A DNA stretch of 38,356 nucleotides from a virus: the IMG/VR virus record IMGVR_UViG_3300019487_000952, positions 1-38,356 of that record; one strand, 5' to 3'. A model generated the notes under the pieces. It was not told the origin of the DNA, ran no database searches, and worked only from the letters and a program-made list of their open reading frames with translations. Numbering within the stretch: position 1 is the first letter of the stretch; every line of letters begins with the position of its first letter. Below are positions 1 through 6,903 of the stretch, in pieces. The translations under genes were made by a program, and so were the position numbers.

Positions 1-384
1 GCCGTGCCGAGCGGGACGCACGATCTGTCGTTCCTCAATATCGGGCTCGTCAACCTGTGCGGGACGAACTCGTCCTTCGACCTCGACCACTGGTGGGACG
101 GCTTCGGCGTCTCGCAGACCACTAGGGTGAGGCTGGCGTCGGTGATCGAGATCGGCAACAACTCCGACTACGCCGCTGCGACGAAGGTCTACCAGGCCCC
201 GCTGTCCTTGTCGGATGGCTCTTCGCAGATCAAGTGCAACCTCGCCGGCCTGGGCGCCGGGCCGTACTGGATGTGGGTCACGAACAACCGCAACGAGCGC
301 AGCAGCGCGTTCAACCTGTCCGAGCAGGGCGGCGCCGGCGGCCCGTTGAACCCGACCGCGCTGGGCAGCGTGAACATCTTCTAG
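1..384 (+). CDS. Unknown structural-type protein, probably 5' truncated
   Basis: The frame is open from the first base and ends at TAG 382-384. A GTG at 4 could be a start, but no ribosome site can be seen because the window begins there, so the gene probably starts upstream. The 126 visible residues are rich in Ser, Asn, Gly and aromatics and look like beta-sheet (DLDHWWDGFGVSQTT, GPYWMWVTNNRNERSS), as in phage surface or fibre proteins. It lies 22 bases before the large acidic protein at 407, on the same strand, so it is probably part of the same late structural unit. I do not recognise the family. Function is not assigned. Confidence 0.6.
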   Translation, partial: AVPSGTHDLSFLNIGLVNLCGTNSSFDLDHWWDGFGVSQTTRVRLASVIEIGNNSDYAAATKVYQAPLSLSDGSSQIKCNLAGLGAGPYWMWVTNNRNERSSAFNLSEQGGAGGPLNPTALGSVNIF

Positions 385-406
385 ACAGGGGAAAGGGCCG
401 CGCGCT

Positions 407-3400
407 GTGTCTCTTGAGTTCGCCCATGGCGCGATTCAGTGGCTCTCGGCTGATGGCGTAAGCACCACCTACACGATCAGCGGACTGTCGTTCCAACCCA
501 AGGCGATCAGGTTCTATTGGGTCGGGCTTCAGTCAGCCAGCGATGCCGCGTCCGAAGCCGTAGACGAGCGACGCGGAGTCGGCTTCGCGGTCAGCACATC
601 CTCGAGGCGTGCGATCGGCACGTTCTCGCAGGACACCGCGAGCACGTCGAACTGTGGGGCCGCTGCACGTAACGACTGCTGCGTCTGCACCACCAACGGC
701 GCCGGCGCGTCCGACGGCCGACTCGATCTGAATGCCATCAACAGCGATGGCTTCCAGATGATCGTGGATGAAGCCGCTCCCGCGAACATCACCGTGTTCT
801 GGGAGGCGTGGGGCGGGTCCGATATCTCAGTGGCGGTGATCGGCGACATCGACGAGCCCGCCGCCACCGGCAATCAGGACTACACGGTAACCGGGTTTGT
901 AGCTGGAGCTACAGATCAGGTCGTGATGTTCGCCGGCTGTCAGTCCACCGCCGCGCTCAACACGGACGCGGCGACCGACAGCGGCCTGTGCGTCGGGTTT
1001 GCCAGCAGCGGCAGCGCGAGCGACAACGTCGTGATCGCCGGCAATTCCGACGACGCCTCGGCCGCGATGGACACGGACCTGTACGGCCTGTCCGGTGAAT
1101 GCCTGGCTCAAATCGTTGTTGCCGGGGGCAATCCTAATGCCCGCGCCCAGCTGACGCAGTTCAACACCGACGGCTTCAGGCTCAACTGGATCGCGCGTGG
1201 CCTGACCAACCGCCGGTCTGTGTTCCTCGCGATCAAGGGAGGGCAGTGGCGGGCTGGTGAGTTCACGATCAATCTAGGCACTGTCGGAAACACCGCGACA
1301 GTCAGCGGCCTGCCCTTTGCGCCGAAGGGCGTGTCGATCATCAGTGCAGGTGTCGCCGAGTCGACCGCCGGCACGTCGAGCACGAACGACAGGATGCTCT
1401 TCGGCAGCGGTTCGTCGACCTCGTCGCGGCGAGCCATGGGCATTCTGGACGAGAATGCCACGGCCAGCAGTGCCTGCGAGATCGACACCTGCATCGAGTA
1501 CGACGCGGTGATGGCTTCTCCCAGCACCGCCGGCGCGTTGCTCGCCGCCGTCGACATCGACGCGGTGAACTCCGACGGCATGCGGTTCATCGTGGACGTA
1601 GCCGTCACGGGGACGCCGTGGGTCGGCTATCTGATGTTCGGCGATGCGCCGCTGGAGTTCGGCATCGGCGATCCGTGGGACTGGGGCGCCGACGACGACC
1701 TCGGACCCGGATCGCCGTACCCGTCCGGCTACCAGCAGGCCGACGGCGCGCCGAACACGCACCAGCTCGACTGGCGCTGGGACGATGATGCGAGCGACGA
1801 TCAGTTCCTGATCGAGGCCACCGCGCAGTCGCAGCCGGTCGAGGACTTCGTGCGCTCGTCCGAGGTCGAGCTGCTGTTCGACCAGGCCGAGCTGTACGAC
1901 GACCCGGTCATCGACCTTGCCGAGGCGATGTCGCCGGTCCAGGCGCAGGCGCCGCCGGCCGAGGATCAGCCAGAATTCACTTGGCCATCGTGGGACGAGG
2001 CCGACGACGACACCCACGAGATCGCCGTCTCGTCAGATCCGCGCGGCGATGCGCCCGCTCCGGACACAGGCACCTTTGAGGATGCCTGGCCGTGGGACGA
2101 GAACGCGGCCGAGGACGAGTCGCCCTCTACTGAGTTAGCGCAGGACGACGAAGCGGCCGCGCTCGAGCGCGATGCCGCGTGGCCGGAAGAGGCCCTCGAC
2201 GAGCTGTGGGCCGAGGAGTCTGCGCCGGTCGTCGCCGATGCGAGCGCGCCCGAGCAGCAGGCGATCGCCGACGGCTGGGACTGGCCGAACGAGGACACGA
2301 GCCTCGAAGGCCCGTTCCCGGGCGGGTATCAGCAGAGCGACGGCGAGCAGGTCCGGATTGAGGACACGCTCCTCGACGACGAGCTCGCCGACGACTGGTG
2401 GACCGAGCAACCCGTAGCCGACGGCGCCGCGCCGGCAGAGGCGCAGCCGCCCGATGACGCGTGGGACTGGACCGGCCAGGCGCTCGAGGCAGAGCTTGCA
2501 CTGGAGCACTCCCCGGTCGGCGCCGATGCCGCGCCGGAGCCGCCATCGCAGCCGTTCGACGACTTCGCGCTGTTCGATGTCGAGTTCGCGCCGGTCGCGG
2601 TCTTCGAGGTCTACCAGCAGGCTGACGCTGATCCGCAGGCCGCGGACACGGCGTGGGATTGGGACACGCTCGCCGTCGATGACTGGTGGGCGGAGCAGGC
2701 AGCAGTTCTTGCCGCCGATGGCGAGCCGGTCAGGCGCGACGAACCGTGGGACTGGACCGAGATCGCGGCGGACGAACTCGCCGACGATTCGGCACCGGTT
2801 CGCGCCGATGCAGCACCTGCGGACGGATTGCCGCCGTCTGATGGTTGGGATTGGACCGACAGCGCCCTCGAGGCCGAGGCCGCCGAGGAACATGCGCCGG
2901 TCGTTGCCGATGCCTCGCCGCAACCGCTGCCAGCGTTCGAATCCATCGACGAGCTCGCCGAGGACGACTGGTCCGGAGAATCCGTACCGGTCGGCGCCGA
3001 TGCCGCGCCGGAAGCCGGACAGCCATCGGCTGATGCCTGGCCCTGGTTCGAGGAGTCCGTCGACGACCGTGTCGATTCGGACGAAGTCGTTGCCGTCGCA
3101 GAGGCTCCGGCACAGCCGCTCGAGCCCGAGTTCGCGCAGGAATGGCTCGAAGACGAGCCGGTGCTCGAATCGGCGCCGGTGGCCGAGAGCGCAGCCGCGC
3201 CCGACGACGTTTGGCCGTGGTTCGACGATCTCGCGGTCGACGACCCGGCCCAGGATGCCGGGACCGGGGAGAACTTCCCGGATCCGCTGCTCAACGTCGA
3301 GGACGCCTGGCCGTGGTTCGAGGAGATCGGCCTCGACGAGTGGCAGCACGAGCACCGCCTGCCGGAGTTCGAGATCAGGGAAAGTGCCGCCACCCGGCGG

Positions 3401-3487
3401 CTGGTTGTGGCCGGTCAGGACCGGCGCTTCGCCGTGAAAGGCAATGATCGCGTGCTGATCGTCGAGGGCGAGCAACGGAGGTACTGA
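407..3487 (+). CDS. Large acidic Trp/Asp-rich protein with triplicated N-terminal domain
   Basis: GTG start at 407, 1026 residues. Residues about 3-145, 158-280 and 283-420 are three diverged copies of one beta-rich domain. Shared marks are SGLxFxPK, STSSRRAxG, NSDGxxxIVD in copies 1 and 3, and NTDGFRLNWIARG in copy 2. Residues about 421-1000 are low complexity and very acidic, with recurring DAWPWFEE, WDWT, DDWW and APVxADAAP blocks and repeated GYQQxDG. The last 30 residues form short repeats of the type RxxVxGxDR. A neighbouring fibre-adaptor-like gene follows with a TGATG junction. A virion surface or appendage role is inferred. The acidic part is unlike any fold I can name. Confidence 0.75.
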   Translation: MSLEFAHGAIQWLSADGVSTTYTISGLSFQPKAIRFYWVGLQSASDAASEAVDERRGVGFAVSTSSRRAIGTFSQDTASTSNCGAAARNDCCVCTTNGAGASDGRLDLNAINSDGFQMIVDEAAPANITVFWEAWGGSDISVAVIGDIDEPAATGNQDYTVTGFVAGATDQVVMFAGCQSTAALNTDAATDSGLCVGFASSGSASDNVVIAGNSDDASAAMDTDLYGLSGECLAQIVVAGGNPNARAQLTQFNTDGFRLNWIARGLTNRRSVFLAIKGGQWRAGEFTINLGTVGNTATVSGLPFAPKGVSIISAGVAESTAGTSSTNDRMLFGSGSSTSSRRAMGILDENATASSACEIDTCIEYDAVMASPSTAGALLAAVDIDAVNSDGMRFIVDVAVTGTPWVGYLMFGDAPLEFGIGDPWDWGADDDLGPGSPYPSGYQQADGAPNTHQLDWRWDDDASDDQFLIEATAQSQPVEDFVRSSEVELLFDQAELYDDPVIDLAEAMSPVQAQAPPAEDQPEFTWPSWDEADDDTHEIAVSSDPRGDAPAPDTGTFEDAWPWDENAAEDESPSTELAQDDEAAALERDAAWPEEALDELWAEESAPVVADASAPEQQAIADGWDWPNEDTSLEGPFPGGYQQSDGEQVRIEDTLLDDELADDWWTEQPVADGAAPAEAQPPDDAWDWTGQALEAELALEHSPVGADAAPEPPSQPFDDFALFDVEFAPVAVFEVYQQADADPQAADTAWDWDTLAVDDWWAEQAAVLAADGEPVRRDEPWDWTEIAADELADDSAPVRADAAPADGLPPSDGWDWTDSALEAEAAEEHAPVVADASPQPLPAFESIDELAEDDWSGESVPVGADAAPEAGQPSADAWPWFEESVDDRVDSDEVVAVAEAPAQPLEPEFAQEWLEDEPVLESAPVAESAAAPDDVWPWFDDLAVDDPAQDAGTGENFPDPLLNVEDAWPWFEEIGLDEWQHEHRLPEFEIRESAATRRLVVAGQDRRFAVKGNDRVLIVEGEQRRY

Positions 3488-3834
3488 TGGCGGTGAAGAG
3501 CGCTTTTTTCTATGACGCCGCCGGCGCGTACTGCTTCCAGGACCCGGACGACGATCTGGACTATACCTTCGACTTCCGCGACGAGAAGGAGCCGGCGCTG
3601 CTTCCCGCCGAGAACATCGCCTCCGTGCTGGAGATGGTGCTGTCCAGGATCGACTCGGACGCGATAACCACAGAAGAGCTGCACGACCAGAGTAGCGACT
3701 CGGACGAGGTCGTCGTGTGGGTGCGCAAGCTGAAGAAGGGCGTGACCTACAACCTGGAATGCACGGTGCGCACCAGCGCTGCCATCCCGCGCGATTACTC
3801 GAGGAGCTTCAGGATTCTGTGCAAGGAGCGATGA
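3487..3834 (+). CDS. Phage fibre-tail adaptor-like protein (gp77-like)
   Basis: Protein of 115 residues with an ATG start that shares one base with the preceding stop (TGATG). The order QDPDDDLDYTFDF near residue 17, a central acidic segment, then KKGVTYNLECTVRTS and a terminal RSFRILCKER follows the small phage proteins usually annotated as fibre-tail adaptor or gp77-like. In those, a DPDAxLDY start is followed by a sandwich ending in TSxGRxxxRSFxI. In that family the protein sits next to tail fibre genes, which fits the large protein upstream. The next gene starts in an ATGA overlap at 3831. The family call is by pattern memory, so moderately sure. Confidence 0.6.
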   Translation: MAVKSAFFYDAAGAYCFQDPDDDLDYTFDFRDEKEPALLPAENIASVLEMVLSRIDSDAITTEELHDQSSDSDEVVVWVRKLKKGVTYNLECTVRTSAAIPRDYSRSFRILCKER

Positions 3835-4502
3835 CAGTGGCCGAGAAACAGACTCCTGTTAAGGTCGGCAAAATCTCGATACGTGATCGGGTGATTGATT
3901 TTCGTCGGGTCAAGGCGAGCGACCTGCGCAAGCACCCGCAGAACTGGCGCCTGCATCCTGAGTCGCAACGCAGCGCGCTCATGGCAATGTTCGACGAGGT
4001 CGGGTTCGTAGGCGCTGTCCTGACCAGGCAGGAAAGCGATGGGACTCTACAGATCCTGGATGGCCATCTTCGGGTTGATCTTCTTCCAGAAGAGGAAGTC
4101 CCCGTAATCGTCACTGACCTTTCAGAAGACGAGGGCAAGAAGATCCTCGCGACGTATGACCCGCTGTCGCAGATGACCATGACCGACGACAAGGCGCTGG
4201 CAGGCATCCTCGCAGAGGTTGGTCTCGACGATCATGCTGAGCTGCGCAAGATGTTTGCCGACGTCCAGTCGGCGATGCACCAGGAGGAGCAGACCGACTC
4301 AGACGCTCAGCGCGAAGTGCCAGGCATGGAGCTGCAGCCGCACGAGCACTACGACTATCTCGTGGTGCTGGCGACGACTTCGAACGAGTGGAATGTCCTT
4401 TGCGACAAGCTCGGGCTCAAGCCGGTGCGCACCCGCAAGGGTAAGGCAACCTGCAGGGCGCTCCGGGCCAAGGACTTACTGAGGCTCCTCCGTGGGGATT
4501 GA
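3831..4502 (+). CDS. ParB/Srx-like domain protein
   Basis: ATG at 3831 overlaps the previous stop (ATGA); 223 residues. The N-terminal half has the ParB/sulfiredoxin order: VKASDLRKHPQNWRLHPE (about 25-42), a helix, then ILDGHLRVDLL (about 78-88), which is the GxxR phosphate-binding box of ParB-like proteins, then EVPVIVTDLSEDEGKK. The C-terminal 70 residues (YDYLVVLATTSNEWNVLCDKLGL) look like a separate small domain. There is no ParA partner and no HTH domain like that of chromosomal ParB, so partitioning is unlikely. It overlaps the glycosyltransferase gene at 4492 by 11 bases, suggesting joint work on DNA bases or nucleotides. That role is inference. Confidence 0.75.
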   Translation: MTVAEKQTPVKVGKISIRDRVIDFRRVKASDLRKHPQNWRLHPESQRSALMAMFDEVGFVGAVLTRQESDGTLQILDGHLRVDLLPEEEVPVIVTDLSEDEGKKILATYDPLSQMTMTDDKALAGILAEVGLDDHAELRKMFADVQSAMHQEEQTDSDAQREVPGMELQPHEHYDYLVVLATTSNEWNVLCDKLGLKPVRTRKGKATCRALRAKDLLRLLRGD

Positions 4503-5274
4503 TAAGGCTGCGGATCTCGACTACACGTTGGTCGTGCCTTCGCGCCGGCGTGTCCACAACATGCCGGTCATCCGCGAGCTGCTCCCGACGGCGCTAGTCT
4601 GCGTCGACGAGCGAGAGGTCAAGGAGTACCTGACCGAGGTTCCGGAGGGCAAGCTGCTCGTGCATCCGCCGCTCGACGGGGTTGCGAGGGTGATGAACTG
4701 GATGCTGGATGCCGTCAAGACCCCGATTTTTATCGAGATCGACGACGACTTCGCCGGTGTTCGTGTGAATGTCGGCACCAGGCGCTTCATCACGGATCCG
4801 GTGGAGATTCTCAACATTATCGAGAACGCCTGCCGCGCCACCCAGGATCTCGGGCTGACGGCTTTCACCTTCGCGCACTCACAGCACACGGTCTTCAACC
4901 GCGCCGACATCTGGCCGGTCAGACCGGTACAGCAATGCGATAACTGCTTCGGGGTGATGGGGGCAGCGCGCTATCGGAAATACGACGAGGGCCTGCCTGG
5001 ACGGGCAGCTGTGGACTGGACGCTGCGCACGTTGCTAGAGGATCGGTGCCTATATGTGGACATGCGTTTCAGGTTCGACTGCGGCGAAATCTTCAGTGGC
5101 GCCGGCGGGAACGTGGGCTTGGTCACCACCGATCAATTCGTCGCCACGTCGCGCAAGCTACGCAAGCGGTGGGGCAAACACCTGAACACGGAGGCTCCAG
5201 GGAGCCAGAAGCGACCGCACGTGTCGCCACTGCGGCTACAGGTCTCTCGCTGGAACAACAAGGCGCAGCGCTAG
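4492..5274 (+). CDS. TET-associated-type glycosyltransferase (TAGT-like)
   Basis: GTG start at 4492 inside the ParB-like gene; 260 residues. The order LVVPSRRRVHNMP (about 12-24), CVDEREVKEYL, VMNWMLDAVKTPIFIEIDDDF (GT-A-type Asp triad near residues 83-85), then MRFRFDCGEIFSGAGGNVGLV (about 183-203) matches my recollection of the TET/JBP-associated glycosyltransferases described by Iyer and colleagues. Those are thought to add sugars to oxidised bases in phage DNA. No TET/JBP dioxygenase is visible here, so the acceptor is unknown. The stop TAG overlaps the opposing gene's stop in the palindrome CTAG at 5271-5274. A GT-A-like fold is likely; DNA as the acceptor is inferred. Confidence 0.72.
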   Translation: MGIDKAADLDYTLVVPSRRRVHNMPVIRELLPTALVCVDEREVKEYLTEVPEGKLLVHPPLDGVARVMNWMLDAVKTPIFIEIDDDFAGVRVNVGTRRFITDPVEILNIIENACRATQDLGLTAFTFAHSQHTVFNRADIWPVRPVQQCDNCFGVMGAARYRKYDEGLPGRAAVDWTLRTLLEDRCLYVDMRFRFDCGEIFSGAGGNVGLVTTDQFVATSRKLRKRWGKHLNTEAPGSQKRPHVSPLRLQVSRWNNKAQR

Positions 5275-5603
5275 AGAGAGCGCGATCCGGTTTTCTGCTT
5301 CGGCGTCCAGGAGACGGCGTGGCCGCGAACCCACTTCGTTTTCTCGTGCCACGTGCCGACTTCGGCTAGGTAGTCGTTCAACTTCTGGAGCGCCGTGTTG
5401 ACCTCGGCCACAGCGTCCGGATTTTTATGGTCACAGCACAGCGCCCAAGGCGGGATGATGATCTCCTTGGACTTGCTGCCATCGCTCCAATCGACCGAGC
5501 CGTAGAAGTGCCAGGACGCGACACCGTCTTCGGTGTCATGGGCGATGCTGGTCAGGGCCGTGATGCGGCCCCCGTGCTTGTGCATCAGAAAGGCGGGTTG
5601 CAT
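5271..5603 (-). CDS. Hypothetical phage protein
   Basis: Leftward gene of 110 residues, 12 bases after the stop of the gene at 5616-6221 and so in the same operon. The protein begins MQPAFLMHKHGGRITALTS, then SWHFYGSVDWSDGS and a Cys-Cys-His patch (ALCCDHKN), ending basic. It reads as a small soluble protein, and no family is recognised. Its stop overlaps the stop of the convergent glycosyltransferase gene, so the two transcripts collide here. No clear T-rich terminator is present, only a weak GCGCT/AGCGC hairpin at 5268-5283. Confidence 0.7.
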   Translation of the reverse strand: MQPAFLMHKHGGRITALTSIAHDTEDGVASWHFYGSVDWSDGSKSKEIIIPPWALCCDHKNPDAVAEVNTALQKLNDYLAEVGTWHEKTKWVRGHAVSWTPKQKTGSRSL

Positions 5604-5615
5604 AAAAGGAAGTCC

Positions 5616-6221
5616 TCAAGAATCCTGTTCCTCCAGGTCGAGCGTGGACTGCTTCGTCTTGGCCAGTTGATCCTTGAGAGCCCACAGCCGATACGCCTCG
5701 TCTTCGTAGGCGTCCTTCGTCGGCTGCGCCGGCACCAGCTGCGTGCCGATCTCGCGAAAGTGATCTAGGCCGCGGCCGAGGCGCTTGCCCTGCGCGGTGT
5801 GCTTGTCATACGCCCAATCCGGGATCTCTGGCACCTTGTTTTCGAGCAGGTTGGCCAAGCCAACCGCCGTGTGGAAGTGATCGCCCTCGCGGCTCTTCTG
5901 CGCGCGGCACATGAGACGGATCGCGTTACCGATCGCCATCCGGACTTTGCCGAGTTTCATCGGGTCGGAGTCGTGCCAATCCTTCGCCTGCTGGCAGACG
6001 ATGTAAACGAAAGGCACGATCTGAGGGTTCGCCTGGGTGTCGATGTCCTCATGCGAAATCACTTGCAGGCGCTTGCACACCATCGAGAGGAAGGCTTTGG
6101 AGCTGTGCATCAGCTCTACGGCACATTCCATCGCCTCGCGCTCTTGGCCGCGACGGATGTGTTTTTGCATAGCCGAGCAGAGTACAAGAGGTTGCTGGCC
6201 GTGTAGGGTCTTCGGCATCAT
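5616..6221 (-). CDS. MgsA/RarA C-terminal-like protein without the ATPase domain
   Basis: Protein of 201 residues. MQKHIRRGQEREAMECAVEL, then KRLQVISHEDID, then VRMAIGNAIRLMCRAQKSR and DKHTAQGKRLGRGLDHF follow the helical C-terminal (tetramerisation) part of MgsA/RarA-type AAA+ proteins. There the pattern is an IRRGDxxxAL start, a RLxxIASEDIG box and a HTxxGKxxGRG box. No Walker A or B motif exists, so it cannot be an active ATPase by itself. Stand-alone copies occur in phages and may act in replication or repair, or bind the host RarA; this is inference. AGGAG lies 5' of the ATG at 6221. The promoter/operator at 6255-6283 probably drives it. Confidence 0.65.
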   Translation of the reverse strand: MMPKTLHGQQPLVLCSAMQKHIRRGQEREAMECAVELMHSSKAFLSMVCKRLQVISHEDIDTQANPQIVPFVYIVCQQAKDWHDSDPMKLGKVRMAIGNAIRLMCRAQKSREGDHFHTAVGLANLLENKVPEIPDWAYDKHTAQGKRLGRGLDHFREIGTQLVPAQPTKDAYEDEAYRLWALKDQLAKTKQSTLDLEEQDS

Positions 6222-6254
6222 CGGTTTAGTTTCTCCTGTTCATGTGCTACGCGG

Positions 6255-6283
6255 GTGATAGCTACCCTGTAGCTAGTGCTGAA
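6255..6283 (-). promoter_or_regulatory. Candidate leftward promoter of the 6221 operon
   Basis: Read on the minus strand: TTCAGC (-35, complement of 6278-6283), a 17-base spacer, then TATCAC (-10, complement of 6255-6260). The boxes are weak (3/6 and 4/6 matches to the sigma-70 consensus). Support comes from aligning it with the much stronger promoter at 35950-35978, which has the same spacing and the same palindrome in the spacer. Start of transcription would be about 25 bases before the ribosome site of the gene at 6221. Confidence 0.5.
6259..6275. promoter_or_regulatory. Operator-like palindrome TAGCTAC-N3-GTAGCTA
   Basis: A perfect inverted repeat with 7-base arms and a 3-base centre, placed over the spacer and part of the -10 of the leftward promoter. 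A near copy with one arm mismatch lies at 35954-35970 in the same position relative to another leftward promoter. A repressor-binding site is the simplest reading. The repressor is not identified, and the HTH protein at 31048 is one candidate. Confidence 0.6.
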
Positions 6284-6369
6284 TATGCCAGAGGTCGTGA
6301 TGGATATCAAGCAATTCATTGACTTACGCAAGTGATTGAGGGGAAGGCCAAAAAGCATTCTCTGGTCAG

Positions 6370-6903
6370 ATGGCAAGAAACAACGCTCACCAGCTCGTCA
6401 TTCTCAAGCGACGTGCCCAGGTAGCCGCCTTGCGGCTACGCGGCTTTTCGCAACGCGATATCTGTGTCGCCCTCGCCACCAGCGATTCGCCCAACGTCAA
6501 CCCCGAGGATGGCAAGCCCTGGTCACTCGGAACTATCAACCACGATCTGAAAGTGATCGAGGCCGAGTGGCGAGCAAGGCTCGAGGCCAAGATCGATGAA
6601 CACCGCGCGAAACAATTGGCGGAGATCGATGAAGTAGACCGGTCAGCGTGGCGGAACCAGAACTACGAAATCGTTCTCAAGTGTGCCCAGCAACGCCGAG
6701 ATTTGCTTGGATTGGACGCTCCGAGGACTGTGAAGACAGAGCTGACTGGAAAGGACGGAGGGCCAATCGAGACCACCCCTCCACCTGCGTCGCTCGATCT
6801 GTCCAGACTCAGCTATGACGAGCTCAAGTCCCTCGAAAGCATCCACCTCAAGCTCCGAGCTGCCGGGCCTTCAGGAGGTCCAGAAGGAGCTGGCAAGGCG
6901 TAG
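6370..6903 (+). CDS. terS: Terminase small subunit
   Basis: Protein of 177 residues. The N-terminal part (residues 6-60: RRAQVAALRLRGFSQRDICVAL, then a helix with GTINHDLKVIEAEWR) is a helix-turn-helix like those with which TerS binds the packaging site. The middle (residues 60-115) is a charged helix, as expected for ring oligomerisation, with LGLDAPRTVKTELTGKDG after it, a very common TerS motif. The tail is proline and glycine rich. The large subunit follows at once and overlaps it by 89 bases, so position and content agree. It would start DNA packaging together with TerL. Confidence 0.88.
   Translation: MARNNAHQLVILKRRAQVAALRLRGFSQRDICVALATSDSPNVNPEDGKPWSLGTINHDLKVIEAEWRARLEAKIDEHRAKQLAEIDEVDRSAWRNQNYEIVLKCAQQRRDLLGLDAPRTVKTELTGKDGGPIETTPPPASLDLSRLSYDELKSLESIHLKLRAAGPSGGPEGAGKA

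Larger units (their letters stand above)
6222..6369. other. Divergent intergenic region
   Basis: This 148-base gap separates the leftward gene at 6221 from the terminase genes starting at 6370. It holds the operator palindrome and the weak leftward promoter. It also has a possible rightward 11-codon ORF (6300-6335, MDIKQFIDLRK). A TTGACT at 6320-6325 could be a rightward -35 box, but no good -10 follows. No RNA gene was seen. A terminase-binding (cos or pac) site could lie here, but nothing in the sequence proves it. Confidence 0.4.

Noticed and set aside
1274-2017. 247-codon minus-strand frame
   Set aside because: Antisense shadow of the same gene, Arg/Gly-rich, without a start signal or neighbours.
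2135-3475. Long 446-codon open frame on the minus strand
   Set aside because: It mirrors the repetitive acidic gene. Asp/Glu codons in GC-rich DNA give open antisense frames. It has no ribosome site and unnatural composition.
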